Below are positions 1 to 9,493 of a stretch of 64,000 bases of DNA, one piece after another. The DNA comes from Sphingomonas sp. AP4-R1 (lineage in GTDB: Bacteria > Pseudomonadota > Alphaproteobacteria > Sphingomonadales > Sphingomonadaceae): NCBI RefSeq assembly GCF_013113735.1, contig NZ_CP053346.1, positions 2,432,001-2,496,000 on the forward strand. Direction: 5' to 3'. The notes beneath the pieces are model-generated. The model did not search any database. It worked only from the letters and a program-made list of their open reading frames with translations, and was not told the origin of the DNA. The stretch's first letter is position 1. Every line of letters starts with the position of its first letter. A program made the translations under genes and the position numbers.

Positions 1-1227
1 TCCGTGAAGATCGCGGCGGGTATCCAATATCATTATGAATCGTTGAAGCAATCATACAACACCATCGGCGTTAACGGCACCCTGGTGTCGAAGCTGAGCC
101 GTAACTTCCTTTCGCAATATGCCGAAGTTCTGATCCCGGTGTTCGGTGACGATTTCGTGTTTCCATTGTTGCGAAAGGTCGATCTGTCAGCATCTATCCG
201 TCACGATAAATATAGCGATGTCGGAAATACGACGAACCCGAAGTTCGGTATCAACTGGTCGCCGGCGAGGGGCATGAACCTGCACGGCTCCTACGGAACG
301 TCGTTCCGCGCCCCACCGCTGGCGGACAAGAATCCGGCGAGTATCGACACGCGGGTGCAGCCGCTCTTTGCAAGTACGCAATTCGCGCCCCCCGGCGCAC
401 TGCCTTCAAACTATTTCTATCTGGCGGGCAGCGATCCCGGTTTGACGCCGGAGAAGGCGAAGACTTACTCGGCGGGCGGCGATTATTCTCCGCCGTTCAT
501 TCCCGGCCTGACCCTGGGGGCGACGTGGTGGCGGGTGAAATATTCCAACATCGTCTCCATCGCATTTCCGCCTGCACTTTATACAGATTCTAGCCTTGCG
601 CAGTATTTCACCAACAATCCCACAGATGCGCAGATCGCCAATTTTATCGGAAATCTCCGTGTCGACGGTCTGGCCGCGAACGACCTGGCGTCGCGCGTAG
701 CCTTGCTGTCGGGCGCGACGCGGATGATCGATCTGCGACGTAAGAACCTGGGCGTGCTTGATGCGCGCGGCATCGACTTCACGTTCAATTACAAGCGCTC
801 GATCGGACCGGGCACGTTCCTTGCGAACTGGTCCGGAACGCGGATGAGCAGTTGGGAAACGAAGGTTTCTCCGACCGCGCCCACGGTGGATAACTTTGCC
901 AACGGGACGCAGATTCGCTGGCGGTGGCGTGGATCGGGAAGCTATTCGATTGGTGGTGCAAACCTCCTGCTTGCCTATAATTATGTAGGTGGCTTCACCA
1001 ATCTCGGCGTCGCGGCGCAGCCCAGGGTCAAGGCGTTCAAGACCCTTGATCTTGTGGCGAGCTACGAGATCAAGAGCGATAGCTTCCTGAACGGACTGGA
1101 GCTTACGCTCAATATCGACAATCTGACCGATCAGGATCCACCCATCCGCTTCTCGGGCAATGGATACTCTACCGTATCCAATCCGCTCGGGCGCACATTC
1201 ACCTTCGGCGTCCGCAAGAAATTCTAG
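1..1227 (+). CDS. TonB-dependent receptor, C-terminal part
   Basis: About 408 codons are visible; the reading frame is open at base 1, so the plug domain and signal peptide lie upstream of the window. The visible part is the outer-membrane beta-barrel. It shows the common barrel motif YGTSFRAPPLADKNP near residue 100 and ends in TFGVRKKF, a terminal phenylalanine typical of outer-membrane barrels. The family imports large substrates using TonB-ExbBD energy. It is followed by a strong hairpin terminator and then by a GH106 rhamnosidase, so the ligand is probably a rhamnose-containing glycoside or oligosaccharide. That substrate call is inference; the family call is secure. Confidence 0.9.
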   Translation, partial: SVKIAAGIQYHYESLKQSYNTIGVNGTLVSKLSRNFLSQYAEVLIPVFGDDFVFPLLRKVDLSASIRHDKYSDVGNTTNPKFGINWSPARGMNLHGSYGTSFRAPPLADKNPASIDTRVQPLFASTQFAPPGALPSNYFYLAGSDPGLTPEKAKTYSAGGDYSPPFIPGLTLGATWWRVKYSNIVSIAFPPALYTDSSLAQYFTNNPTDAQIANFIGNLRVDGLAANDLASRVALLSGATRMIDLRRKNLGVLDARGIDFTFNYKRSIGPGTFLANWSGTRMSSWETKVSPTAPTVDNFANGTQIRWRWRGSGSYSIGGANLLLAYNYVGGFTNLGVAAQPRVKAFKTLDLVASYEIKSDSFLNGLELTLNIDNLTDQDPPIRFSGNGYSTVSNPLGRTFTFGVRKKF

Positions 1228-1238
1228 TTCCCCACCTC

Positions 1239-1272
1239 GGGCCGGGTTCCGCAACGAGCCCGGCCCTGTTTT
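1239..1272 (+). terminator. Rho-independent terminator after the TonB receptor
   Basis: GGGCCGGG at 1239-1246 pairs perfectly with CCCGGCCC at 1259-1266 across a 12-nt loop and is followed by TGTTTT. It starts 12 nt after the receptor stop codon, so the rhamnosidase downstream probably has its own promoter or depends on read-through. Confidence 0.75.
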
Positions 1273-1335
1273 CTCAAGCGGGAACGGTCGAGGTCCGAGG
1301 TGACGCGCGATCGGCTTCTCATGGATGGCAAGGCT

Positions 1336-4300
1336 ATGATGATGATGCACGACCGACACGTCTCGAAATCGATGATGTGGGCGCTGCTCTTAACAGCGAT
1401 GCCTGCCGTCGCTCATGCGGCCGTCGCCTCGCAACCCGCATCGTCTGATCCGCTTCTTTCGGGATTTGCGGATCCTGGTGCGTCGGCGCGGCCGCGTGTG
1501 TGGTGGCACTGGATGAACGGGAACGTGACACCGGAGGGTATCCGCAAGGACATGGAATGGATGAAGCGGGTCGGGATTGCCGGCCTGCAGGCGTTCGACG
1601 CGGGGCAGGCGACGCCACAGGTGGTGGCCAAGCGGCTGCCCTACATGACGGATGGGTGGAAGGCGGCGTTCAAGGAGGCCGCGACGCTGGCGGACAGGCT
1701 GGATCTGGAACTGGGGATCGCGGCGTCGCCGGGCTGGAGCGAGACGGGCGGCCCGTGGGTGACGGCGCCGGATGCGATGAAGAAGATGGCGTGGTCGGAG
1801 ACGCGGATCGCGGGCGGCAAAAGGTATCATGCCGTCCTGCCCAAGCCGCCGACGACCACAGGTCTCTTCCAGACCAGCACGGCCGGGTGGACGCTCGGAG
1901 GGCGTGCGCCGGGGCAGAACCCGCCGGAATATTATGCGGACCAGAAAGTGATCGCGGTGCGCGCGCCGGACGATTCCGTGCTGCCGGTGCCGACGATCAC
2001 ATCGAGTGGCGGCACGCTCGATGCCGCCGCCTTGTCGGACGGCGACATTCTGAACGGCGCGATTGATCTCCCGGCCGGTAACGAGACGGGGGGCGTCTCG
2101 TGGATCCAGTATGATTATGGGAAAGCCGTGACGATCCGGGGACTGACGCTCGCGACGCCTTTGTCATCCCGTTATTATGATGCTCTGGATCCGCGCCAGC
2201 CGGGTTTTGCACCCACGCTCTTCCGTTTCGATGCGAGCGACGATGGCGTGACCTGGCGCGATACCGGTGCACAGGTGCAGGCGGGGCTGCCGCAGCGGAC
2301 GATTTCGGTAGACGACGTGAAGGCGCGCTATTTCCGCTTCGTGAGTGTGCGGCAGGCGCCGCTGCCTCCACCCGTGCGCGTTCCGCGCTTCGCGCGCCCG
2401 TCGCCGCCGCCGCCGGCGACCGTACAAGTGAACGAACTGGTGCTGCGCGGCGAGCCCACCGTGCACTCGTTCGAGGAAAAGGCGGCCTTCATCACCAACG
2501 GCAACTATTACGGCCTGCCTGGGGGCACGGCGGGCGCGGCGCCGAAGGCAGGCGAAGTGATCGACCTGACGGACCGGATGCAGCCGGACGGCACGCTCGA
2601 CTGGCAGGTACCGCGCGGCAACTGGGTGGTGTTGCGGATCGGCTATTCGCTGACGGGTGCGATGAACCGGCCGGCCTCGCCTGAAGCGACTGGGCTGGAG
2701 GTCGACAAGCTCGATCCGGCGGCGGTGAAGCGCTATATGGATCATTATCTGGGTATGTATCGCGATGCGAGCGGTGGCCTGATGGGCGAGCGCGGTCTGC
2801 ACGCGATGATGTTCGATAGCTGGGAGGCGGCGAACGAGAATTGGACGCCGAAGATCATCGCGGAATTCACGCGGCTGCGCGGTTATGATCCGACGCCGTG
2901 GCTGCCGGCGCTGGCGGGGTTCGAGATCGGCAGCGCGGCGCAGAGCGACGCCTTCCTGTTCGACTGGCGGCGTACGCTCCAGCAACTGCTCAAGGTCAAT
3001 CACTATGAGCAACTGACGGGTATGCTCCACGATATCGGTATGATCCGCTACGGGGAGGCGCATGAGGCTTTGTTCGCCACGATGGGCGACGGCATGGAGA
3101 TGAAGCAGTCGGCCGACATCCCGATGGCGGCGATGTGGCAGGTGGAGCGGCCGGGCGAGATCGAGCCGGTCTATTATAACGACATCCAGGAATCAGCTTC
3201 GGTCGCGCACATATACGGGCAGAATATCACGGCGGCTGAATCTCTGACCGGGGGACCGCGCTTCGGATCTGCCCCGTGGGATCTCAAAACGACCGCCGAT
3301 GCGATCATGTTGGCCGGCGTGAACCGTTTCGTGATCCACACCTCGACGCACCAGCCGGGCGACAAGGGCCCGGGAATGACGCTCGGCCCGGGCCAGTATT
3401 TCACGCGCAATGAAACGTGGGCGGAGCAGGCCAAGCCCTGGGTGGATTATCTGTCGCGCGCGTCCTTCATGCTGCAGCAGGGGCGCAGTGCGAATGACGT
3501 GGCGGTCTTCTATGGCGAGGGCGATCCCGTCATAACCTTCTACCGTACGCGCTATCCGGCGGTGCAAGAGGGCTATCGCTACGATTATGTGAATGCCGAC
3601 GTCATCCTGAACCGGCTCAAGGTGGTCGATGGGGCGCTCGTGACGGAAACAGGGATGCGTTACGGCGCGCTGTTCTTCGGGGCCGGGGCGGGCCGCGTTT
3701 CACTGGCAGTGCTGGAGAAGACGCGAGCGCTGGTGGAAGCGGGCGCGATCTTGATCGGCCCGAAGCCGGCAGGCTCGCCGAGCCTGTCCGACGATCCGGC
3801 CAAAGTGACGGCGGCGATCGACGCGCTGTGGCCGGGCGGCGAAGTGGCGAACGTCGGCAAGGGAAGAGTGTTCGCGGCAGGGGACACAGCGGCAGCGCTT
3901 GAGGAGATCGCGCTGCCCCCCGATTTCAGTTATGCCAAGCCGCAGCCGGACAGCAACGTCATGTTTTTGCACCGCCGGCTGGATGATGGCGACATCTACT
4001 TTCTGGCAAACCGCGTGGAGCGCTCCGAGAGGGTCAAGGCGAGCTTCCGCGTGACGGGGAAGATACCTGAATTGTGGGATCCGGCGATGGGACAAGCCCG
4101 TGCCGCGTCCTACCGGATTGCGGGCGGGCGCACAGAGGTCGATGTGCCACTTGATCCTTTCGGCTCGTTGTTCGTCGTGTTCCGAAAGCCCGCAGGGAGC
4201 ATGGAGCATGCTGCGCCGGACCCCGTATGGCAGACGCGCACGCGGCTGATGGGGCCATGGACCGTGGCTTTCCAACAGGGGCGAGGCGCTCCCCCGACCG

Positions 4301-4776
4301 CCACCTTCCCGGACCTGGCCGATTTCCGAGACAATAAGGATCCCGGCATCCGCTATTTTTCGGGCATTGCGACCTACAGCAAGGATATCACCATATCCCG
4401 CGCCGATCTGGTTGATGGCAAGGCGGTGTGGATGGATCTCGGCAAGGTTAGCAACCTGGCCGAGATATGGGTGAATGACAGACTCGCCGGCACGGCGTGG
4501 AAGCCGCCTTACCGGGTCGATATCACCCGCTTTGCGCGGCCAGGCCGAAATCATGTCGAGATCCGCAGCGTCAATCTCTGGGTCAATCGCCTGATCGGGG
4601 ATGTGCAGCCCGGCGTGACGAGCAAGATCACCTTCACCGCAGCCGACGGAGTGCCTCGAGCCGGAATTACCGCCGAAGAGGCTCAACGCGAGCGACGAAT
4701 GCCCTATGCTGCGAGTGATCCGCTGGTCCCGTCCGGATTGCTGGGCCCCGTGACAATACAGGTCGAGCAGCCGTAA
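1336..4776 (+). CDS. GH106-type alpha-L-rhamnosidase, exported
   Basis: A protein of about 1146 residues. After a signal peptide (hydrophobic MMWALLLTAMPAVAHA) it has the GH106 hallmark start WWHWMNGNVTPEGIRKDM and WMKRVGIAGLQAFDAG. The C-terminal region (about residues 970-1130) is a jelly-roll sugar-binding domain like that of GH2 enzymes, with DLGKVSNLAEIWVNDRLAG. GH106 enzymes remove terminal alpha-L-rhamnose, and sphingomonad members are known to act on flavonoid rhamnosides. The length is normal for the family. The start is uncertain: GTG 1300, ATG 1321 and ATGs at 1336-1345 are all in frame, and the last group best precedes the signal peptide. It lies between a TonB receptor and a LacI regulator. 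The family call is firm; the natural substrate is inferred. Confidence 0.88.
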   Translation: MMMMHDRHVSKSMMWALLLTAMPAVAHAAVASQPASSDPLLSGFADPGASARPRVWWHWMNGNVTPEGIRKDMEWMKRVGIAGLQAFDAGQATPQVVAKRLPYMTDGWKAAFKEAATLADRLDLELGIAASPGWSETGGPWVTAPDAMKKMAWSETRIAGGKRYHAVLPKPPTTTGLFQTSTAGWTLGGRAPGQNPPEYYADQKVIAVRAPDDSVLPVPTITSSGGTLDAAALSDGDILNGAIDLPAGNETGGVSWIQYDYGKAVTIRGLTLATPLSSRYYDALDPRQPGFAPTLFRFDASDDGVTWRDTGAQVQAGLPQRTISVDDVKARYFRFVSVRQAPLPPPVRVPRFARPSPPPPATVQVNELVLRGEPTVHSFEEKAAFITNGNYYGLPGGTAGAAPKAGEVIDLTDRMQPDGTLDWQVPRGNWVVLRIGYSLTGAMNRPASPEATGLEVDKLDPAAVKRYMDHYLGMYRDASGGLMGERGLHAMMFDSWEAANENWTPKIIAEFTRLRGYDPTPWLPALAGFEIGSAAQSDAFLFDWRRTLQQLLKVNHYEQLTGMLHDIGMIRYGEAHEALFATMGDGMEMKQSADIPMAAMWQVERPGEIEPVYYNDIQESASVAHIYGQNITAAESLTGGPRFGSAPWDLKTTADAIMLAGVNRFVIHTSTHQPGDKGPGMTLGPGQYFTRNETWAEQAKPWVDYLSRASFMLQQGRSANDVAVFYGEGDPVITFYRTRYPAVQEGYRYDYVNADVILNRLKVVDGALVTETGMRYGALFFGAGAGRVSLAVLEKTRALVEAGAILIGPKPAGSPSLSDDPAKVTAAIDALWPGGEVANVGKGRVFAAGDTAAALEEIALPPDFSYAKPQPDSNVMFLHRRLDDGDIYFLANRVERSERVKASFRVTGKIPELWDPAMGQARAASYRIAGGRTEVDVPLDPFGSLFVVFRKPAGSMEHAAPDPVWQTRTRLMGPWTVAFQQGRGAPPTATFPDLADFRDNKDPGIRYFSGIATYSKDITISRADLVDGKAVWMDLGKVSNLAEIWVNDRLAGTAWKPPYRVDITRFARPGRNHVEIRSVNLWVNRLIGDVQPGVTSKITFTAADGVPRAGITAEEAQRERRMPYAASDPLVPSGLLGPVTIQVEQP

Positions 4777-4786
4777 ACCCGGCAAG

Positions 4787-4799
4787 CCTCGATTCGAGG
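4787..4799. promoter_or_regulatory. Short perfect inverted repeat before the LacI gene
   Basis: CCTCGATTCGAGG is a 6-bp perfect palindrome around a single T. It sits 18 nt before the TTG start of the LacI-family gene and 10 nt after the rhamnosidase stop. It could be an autoregulatory operator or an mRNA hairpin. It lacks the central CG of usual LacI operators, so the call is weak. Confidence 0.25.
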
Positions 4800-4816
4800 G
4801 GAGCGGGAGGTTCCAT

Positions 4817-5809
4817 TTGCCAACGATCTACGACCTGGCAGAGCTGGCTGGTGTCTCGATCAAGACTGTCTCGCGTGTTCTGAACAACGAGCCGCATGTG
4901 CGACCTGCGACTCGCGAGCGCGTCGAGGCTGCGGCTCGCAAGCTATCGTACCAGCCCAGCCAGGCTGCCCGGCGGCTGGCGGGTAACCGGTCTTTCCTGA
5001 TTGCGCATCTCTATGAGGCCAGCGAATCCGCTTATATCGGCGGGATCCAATCCGGTGCGATCCGACGGTGCCGGGAGCTTGGCTATCATCTCGTGGTCGA
5101 ATCGCTCGAGGCGAATTCTGTCGATATTCCCGCGACCGTCGAGCGGATCATCTCGGTTCTCGCTCCCGATGGGATCATTCTGACGCCGCCTCTCTCCGAC
5201 AATCGGGAGGTGGTGGACCTGGCACGCAAGCGCGGAGTGCGGCTCGTGCAGGTCGGTTCGATGGAGCATGAGCATGGATTGCAGGTGTTCATCCAGGAAC
5301 GCGCCGCCGCTCAGGCAATCACGGAACATCTGATCGAACTCGGCCATGAACGCATCGGGATCGTGCGCGGCCACCCCCAGCACCGCGGTGCTGCCCTGCG
5401 ATTCGATGGCTTCCTTGACGCGCTTGCGGCCGCGGGCATGGAGCCGCAGCGGCATTATGTGACGCAGGGTTATTTTGATGTGCAATCGGGGATCGAGGCA
5501 GGGCGGGCCATGCTCGCGCTCCAGTCCCCGCCGAGCGCGATCTTCGCTGCCAACGATCAGATGGCGCTGGGCGTTATGATCGCAGCACGGGATATGAGCA
5601 TCGAAGTGCCGAACGCCCTGTCGGTCGCGGGGTTCGACGACACGCCCATGAGCCGGCTGATCTGGCCCTCTCTGACAACGGTTCGGCAGCCACTGCTCGA
5701 GACCGGTTCGCTTGCTGTCGAGATTCTGGTCCGACGGACGGAGGTCGAGCTTCTCGAGGAATTACCTTTCGCCCTCCAGATCCGGGCGAGCACCGCACCA
5801 GCGAGCTGA
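4817..5809 (+). CDS. LacI-family transcriptional regulator
   Basis: 330 residues. The N-terminal helix-turn-helix is textbook LacI: TIYDLAELAGVSIKTVSRVL at residues 3-22, followed by the hinge region (SYQPSQAARRLAG). The periplasmic-binding-protein-like sensor follows, ending with FDDTPMSRLIWPSLTTVRQP. TTG is chosen as start because GGGAGG lies 6 nt upstream (4805-4810) and the HTH begins at once. The likely effector is a mono- or disaccharide released by the neighbouring rhamnosidase or GH5 enzyme. The paired AGCGCT palindromes before the TonB gene at 9494 are plausible targets. Its stop codon abuts, with no spacer, the stop codon of the convergent carrier gene. Confidence 0.93.
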   Translation: MPTIYDLAELAGVSIKTVSRVLNNEPHVRPATRERVEAAARKLSYQPSQAARRLAGNRSFLIAHLYEASESAYIGGIQSGAIRRCRELGYHLVVESLEANSVDIPATVERIISVLAPDGIILTPPLSDNREVVDLARKRGVRLVQVGSMEHEHGLQVFIQERAAAQAITEHLIELGHERIGIVRGHPQHRGAALRFDGFLDALAAAGMEPQRHYVTQGYFDVQSGIEAGRAMLALQSPPSAIFAANDQMALGVMIAARDMSIEVPNALSVAGFDDTPMSRLIWPSLTTVRQPLLETGSLAVEILVRRTEVELLEELPFALQIRASTAPAS

Positions 5810-7174
5810 TCATGTGCGTCGGCTTGGCCTTGCCGGGGTGACCGTGTTTGCGAGGTCGTTAACGATACGTTCGTGAACGCCCAGCCTGAGCGGAGAAAAG
5901 TAAGCGGAGATACCGCTTCCGATCAGTCCGGTCGCCGAGAGGCCAACCATGACGAAGCCGAGTGCCTCGAGCGTTCCCGCCGTCATTTCTGTGTTGGCGT
6001 GGAAGCCGATCGTCGAAAGAGCTGCCCCGTATATCGCGACCGCGAGGCCGAAGCCTGCTTTCTGGACAAACATGAACAGGCCGAACAGGAACGATTCGTG
6101 GCGCACTCCGGAGCGCCACTCGCCATATTCCACCGTGTCCGGAAGCGTGCCCCAGTAACCGACCTGAATGCCCACGGTTGCGATCTGCATCCACATGAAG
6201 AAGGCGGTTGCTGTCGTCGGCGTCGTCGGTCGGACGACCAGGAAGCCGAACAGGCCGACAACTCCGCAGCCGACCGCTGCGAGCCACATGATGCGCTTGC
6301 CTGCACGACGCCCGAGGATCGCCCAACCGGGGGCTAATATGAGCGATATGAAGGCTCCAGAAGACAGGGCATAGCGGGCGCTGGCCTCGTCATGCACGAC
6401 ATATTTGAAATAATAGATCAGCGACTTGTTGAGCGATGTCGTCGAGACCGTCGTGAATAGAAGGCCCAGCGCCAAGGCGATGAAGGCCGGATTGAGTCGC
6501 ACGCACGCAAAGTAAGAAGAAAGCGCCACCTTCGGGATGGCATGCTGTTTTTCCGACGGCTCGCGCGTCGAGGCGAAGGCCACTAGGAACGCGAATGTCG
6601 CCACAGTGCCGAGCACGACCGCAACCAGGAATATCCCGTGCGCTTCGCTTCCCGCGCCCAGCGTTGCGGCCAGTGGCTGCGTGACGAAACCGACCGTGGC
6701 CGTAGCACCCGCACCGAACAACATCCGCAGGGATGCCAGGGTGGTCCTCTCCGACGAACTGTCCGTCATGCGCGCGGACAAAGACGCCAGCGGCACAGCG
6801 ATAATGGTATAGCAGATGCGGAAGAAGAGATGTGCGACCAGCAGCATTGCAAGCAGCGTGTAGCCCTGGCTTTCCGGCTTCCAGTAGAGCAGCCCGAACG
6901 ACACAGCGAGCGGCAGCGCACCGATCAGCAACCAGTGTCGATAACGGCCGAAACGGGTTCGGCCGCGATCCATCAGTGCGCCGACGACCGGATCGATGCA
7001 GCCGTCGAAGATCGAGGCCGTCATATAGATGAGGCCCGCAATGCCGACGGGTATGCCGACGATATCGGTGTAAAAAAACAGCAGGAAAAACGAGATGCTC
7101 TGCCAGTACAGATTGCATCCGTAATCACCGAAAGCATAGCCGATCTTGCGATGCAGGGGCATGCGGGGCTTCAT
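5810..7174 (-). CDS. GPH-family (MelB-like) MFS glycoside/sugar carrier
   Basis: About 454 residues with roughly 12 hydrophobic segments. Family signatures near the N-terminus are GYAFGDYGCNLYW and DPVVGALMDRGRTRFGRYRH, the GPH loop with conserved D and R residues. GPH carriers cotransport glycosides, pentosides or hexuronides with a cation across the inner membrane. The start at 7174 (MKPRMPLHRK) is preferred over an upstream GTG-type extension because GAGGAGA lies 11-12 nt upstream. It is divergent from the cytoplasmic GH5 gene, 186 bp apart, which suggests that an intact glycoside is imported and then hydrolysed inside the cell. The exact substrate is unknown. Confidence 0.88.
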   Translation of the reverse strand: MKPRMPLHRKIGYAFGDYGCNLYWQSISFFLLFFYTDIVGIPVGIAGLIYMTASIFDGCIDPVVGALMDRGRTRFGRYRHWLLIGALPLAVSFGLLYWKPESQGYTLLAMLLVAHLFFRICYTIIAVPLASLSARMTDSSSERTTLASLRMLFGAGATATVGFVTQPLAATLGAGSEAHGIFLVAVVLGTVATFAFLVAFASTREPSEKQHAIPKVALSSYFACVRLNPAFIALALGLLFTTVSTTSLNKSLIYYFKYVVHDEASARYALSSGAFISLILAPGWAILGRRAGKRIMWLAAVGCGVVGLFGFLVVRPTTPTTATAFFMWMQIATVGIQVGYWGTLPDTVEYGEWRSGVRHESFLFGLFMFVQKAGFGLAVAIYGAALSTIGFHANTEMTAGTLEALGFVMVGLSATGLIGSGISAYFSPLRLGVHERIVNDLANTVTPARPSRRT

Positions 7175-7360
7175 ATCAGCCGTTGTCTCCTCTCGGCTGC
7201 GGCGCCGGACCGCGTTACCGCGAGCCGCTCCTATCACGCCAGCGATTGGAAGAGTGTGCAGCTCGGATTTTTGACTTGCCCGATCGGTTCCGAAGGTTAG
7301 CTACGCCTTGTTCGCTGGTGATGCTCTGGCATTGCGCTCTCATGACGATGAGACATTCAG

Positions 7361-9334
7361 ATGATCAGTGACCGCCTGACGATTGTCGGCGACAGGTTTC
7401 GGGACACAAATGGTCGTTCCGTCATCTTGCGAGGAGTCAATCTCGGTGGCGATTGCAAGCTGCCTTACCCTTATGGCGGGACGAATTTCCCGACCGATTT
7501 TTCGGATCACCGCGACGTGTCTTTCATCGGCCGGCCGTTTCCGATCGAGGAGGCGGACGAGCATCTCGGGCGGTTGAGCCATTGGGGGTTCAACGTCATC
7601 CGCCTGCTGACGACATGGGAAGCCGTCGAGCACGGTGGCCCCGGAGTCTATGACGAACCTTATCTGGAATATCTGGCGGAGATCTGCCGGCGTGCGGCCA
7701 GATACGGCCTGTATGTGATGGTGGATTTCCACCAGGATGTCTGGAGCCGCATGACGGGGGGCAGCGGCGCGCCCGGATGGACCTTCGAGACCGTGGGCCT
7801 GGATTTCACCAAATTCCACGCCGCGGATGCGGCTCATGTCATGCAAAATGTATATGATTATGATCGGGGGGGCTGGCAGGACGCTTATCCCCAGATGAGC
7901 TGGGGCCGCAATCACCGCCTGCCGCCGACCAACATCATGTGGACCTTCTTCTGGACAGGCCGCCTGTTCACGCCCGACTATCGGATTGACGGCGTCAACG
8001 TGCAGGATTTTCTCCAGCAACATTATTTGGGCGCGATGGATCAGGTCGCGCGCAAGGTGGCGGGCATCGAGAACGTGATCGGCTTCGATACGCTGAATGA
8101 GCCTGTTACGGGCTGGCTCACCCGTCGGATGAATTATCGCCATGTGGCGCCGACCGAGGAGAATCCGCTTCGACCCCGGCCTGGACTGGCGATGTCCCCG
8201 ATGGACTGCCTGCTCGCAGCACGCGGCATTCCTGTGGAGGTGCCATTTGTGGTGCGCGATCCGAAGACCGGCGCGCTGTCGGCCTCGACTGAGCGGACGG
8301 TCAATTCGGCGCGCGTGCCGATCTGGCGTGAGGGCATCGATTGCCCGTTCGAGGCGGCGGGCGCCTATCGTCTGGATGGGGAACGGGCGGTCGACGTGAG
8401 GGAGAACTTCTTCCAGCAGCGCGACGGCCGTGCGCTCGTCGCCAGCGAGGATGCCTATGCGCCGCTGTTTCATAGGGTGGCCCAGGTCACCCGGTCACAT
8501 GAGCCGGACTGGGGTGTGTTTGCGGAGATCGAACCCTATGCAGGACTGTCGGGCGAGGGCTTTCCGGCCGAGATGCCAGAACGCTCGATCAACGCCAGTC
8601 ACTGGTACGATTTCTCGGTCCTCTACACAAAGAGGTTCACGCCGGAGGCGGCTTACGACTTCGGCACAGGAGAGACGGCCTATGGTCGGGCTGCCCTGAA
8701 GCAGGTCTATTGCGACCAGTTGGGGCGCATAGCCAGTCACGCCAAAAGGTTCGGGCCTGCGGGGGCTCCGACGCTGATCGGTGAGTTCGGCATACCATAT
8801 GATCTCGATCATGGTGCGGCGTTTGCGGCCTGGGCAGAGGGCGATCATGGCAAGGCGCCGTGGGTCGAGCATGTCGACGCCCTCTCGTTGATGTACGAGG
8901 CCATGGATGCGCTCCAGCTGCATTCGACCCAGTGGAATTATACGGCGAGCAATCGCAACGATCTGATGGTCGGAGATGGCTGGAACCAGGAAGACCTCTC
9001 GATATTCTCGCGCGACCAGCAGACGGATCCGGCCAGCCCCGGCTCAGGTGGCAGGGCAATAGAGGGGTTCTGCCGTCCCTTTGTCAGGCGCACGACAGGC
9101 GTGTTGCGGGAGATGGCATTTGACGCGGAGACGAAGCGATTTACCGCTTCGATCGGTGAAATTCGAGATTCCGGAATCGACGAATTCGCCGAGATCTATG
9201 TTCCATTCGCCCAGTTCGGTATATCGCCTGACATCGCAGTGTCCGGTGCCGATTGGCGATTTGACTCGCCGACGCAGATCCTGCGGCTTTTCTATACCTA
9301 TCGCGATGAAGTTCATGTAGTCATCACATGCTGA
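7361..9334 (+). CDS. GH5 glycoside hydrolase, endoglycoceramidase/GH5_12-like, cytoplasmic
   Basis: 657 residues with a GH5 TIM barrel. The acid/base Glu is E247 in FDTLNEPVTGW and the nucleophile is E475 in TLIGEFGIPYD. The insert-rich layout (GVNLGGDCKLPYPYGG at 25-40, VDFHQDVWSR at 121-130) resembles the endoglycoceramidase/glucosylceramidase-like branch of GH5, whose bacterial and fungal members cleave beta-glucosides of lipids, sterols or flavonoids. There is no signal peptide, so the enzyme should act in the cytoplasm on material brought in by the divergent GPH carrier. A C-terminal beta-domain (about 570-655) completes the usual length. Subfamily and substrate are inference; GH5 membership is well supported. 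Confidence 0.82.
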   Translation: MISDRLTIVGDRFRDTNGRSVILRGVNLGGDCKLPYPYGGTNFPTDFSDHRDVSFIGRPFPIEEADEHLGRLSHWGFNVIRLLTTWEAVEHGGPGVYDEPYLEYLAEICRRAARYGLYVMVDFHQDVWSRMTGGSGAPGWTFETVGLDFTKFHAADAAHVMQNVYDYDRGGWQDAYPQMSWGRNHRLPPTNIMWTFFWTGRLFTPDYRIDGVNVQDFLQQHYLGAMDQVARKVAGIENVIGFDTLNEPVTGWLTRRMNYRHVAPTEENPLRPRPGLAMSPMDCLLAARGIPVEVPFVVRDPKTGALSASTERTVNSARVPIWREGIDCPFEAAGAYRLDGERAVDVRENFFQQRDGRALVASEDAYAPLFHRVAQVTRSHEPDWGVFAEIEPYAGLSGEGFPAEMPERSINASHWYDFSVLYTKRFTPEAAYDFGTGETAYGRAALKQVYCDQLGRIASHAKRFGPAGAPTLIGEFGIPYDLDHGAAFAAWAEGDHGKAPWVEHVDALSLMYEAMDALQLHSTQWNYTASNRNDLMVGDGWNQEDLSIFSRDQQTDPASPGSGGRAIEGFCRPFVRRTTGVLREMAFDAETKRFTASIGEIRDSGIDEFAEIYVPFAQFGISPDIAVSGADWRFDSPTQILRLFYTYRDEVHVVITC

Positions 9335-9390
9335 ACTGCCGTTTCCCCACTGTGGGAAGCAATAAACCGCATTTTGGCCGAGTTGTTGGC

Positions 9391-9449
9391 TTGACGACGA
9401 ATTTATTGGGTCATAGCGCTACGACAGCGCAAAAATGACAGCGCTGCCA
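9391..9449 (+). promoter_or_regulatory. Promoter with two LacI-type operators upstream of TonB gene
   Basis: A -35-like TTGACG is at 9391-9396. Two AGCGCT-centred near-palindromes follow: CATAGCGCTACG with core 9415-9420 and TGACAGCGCTGCCA at 9436-9449. The cores are 25 bp apart, about 2.4 helical turns. The second matches the palindromic form typical of proteobacterial LacI-family sites. The first overlaps the expected -10 position, 17 bp after the -35, as expected for repression. The regulator at 4817 is the nearest candidate; this assignment is inference. Confidence 0.55.
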
Positions 9450-9493
9450 TTTGTTAAACGAGTCGCCTCAAGAGAAGGCGAAGAGGGGATTGT

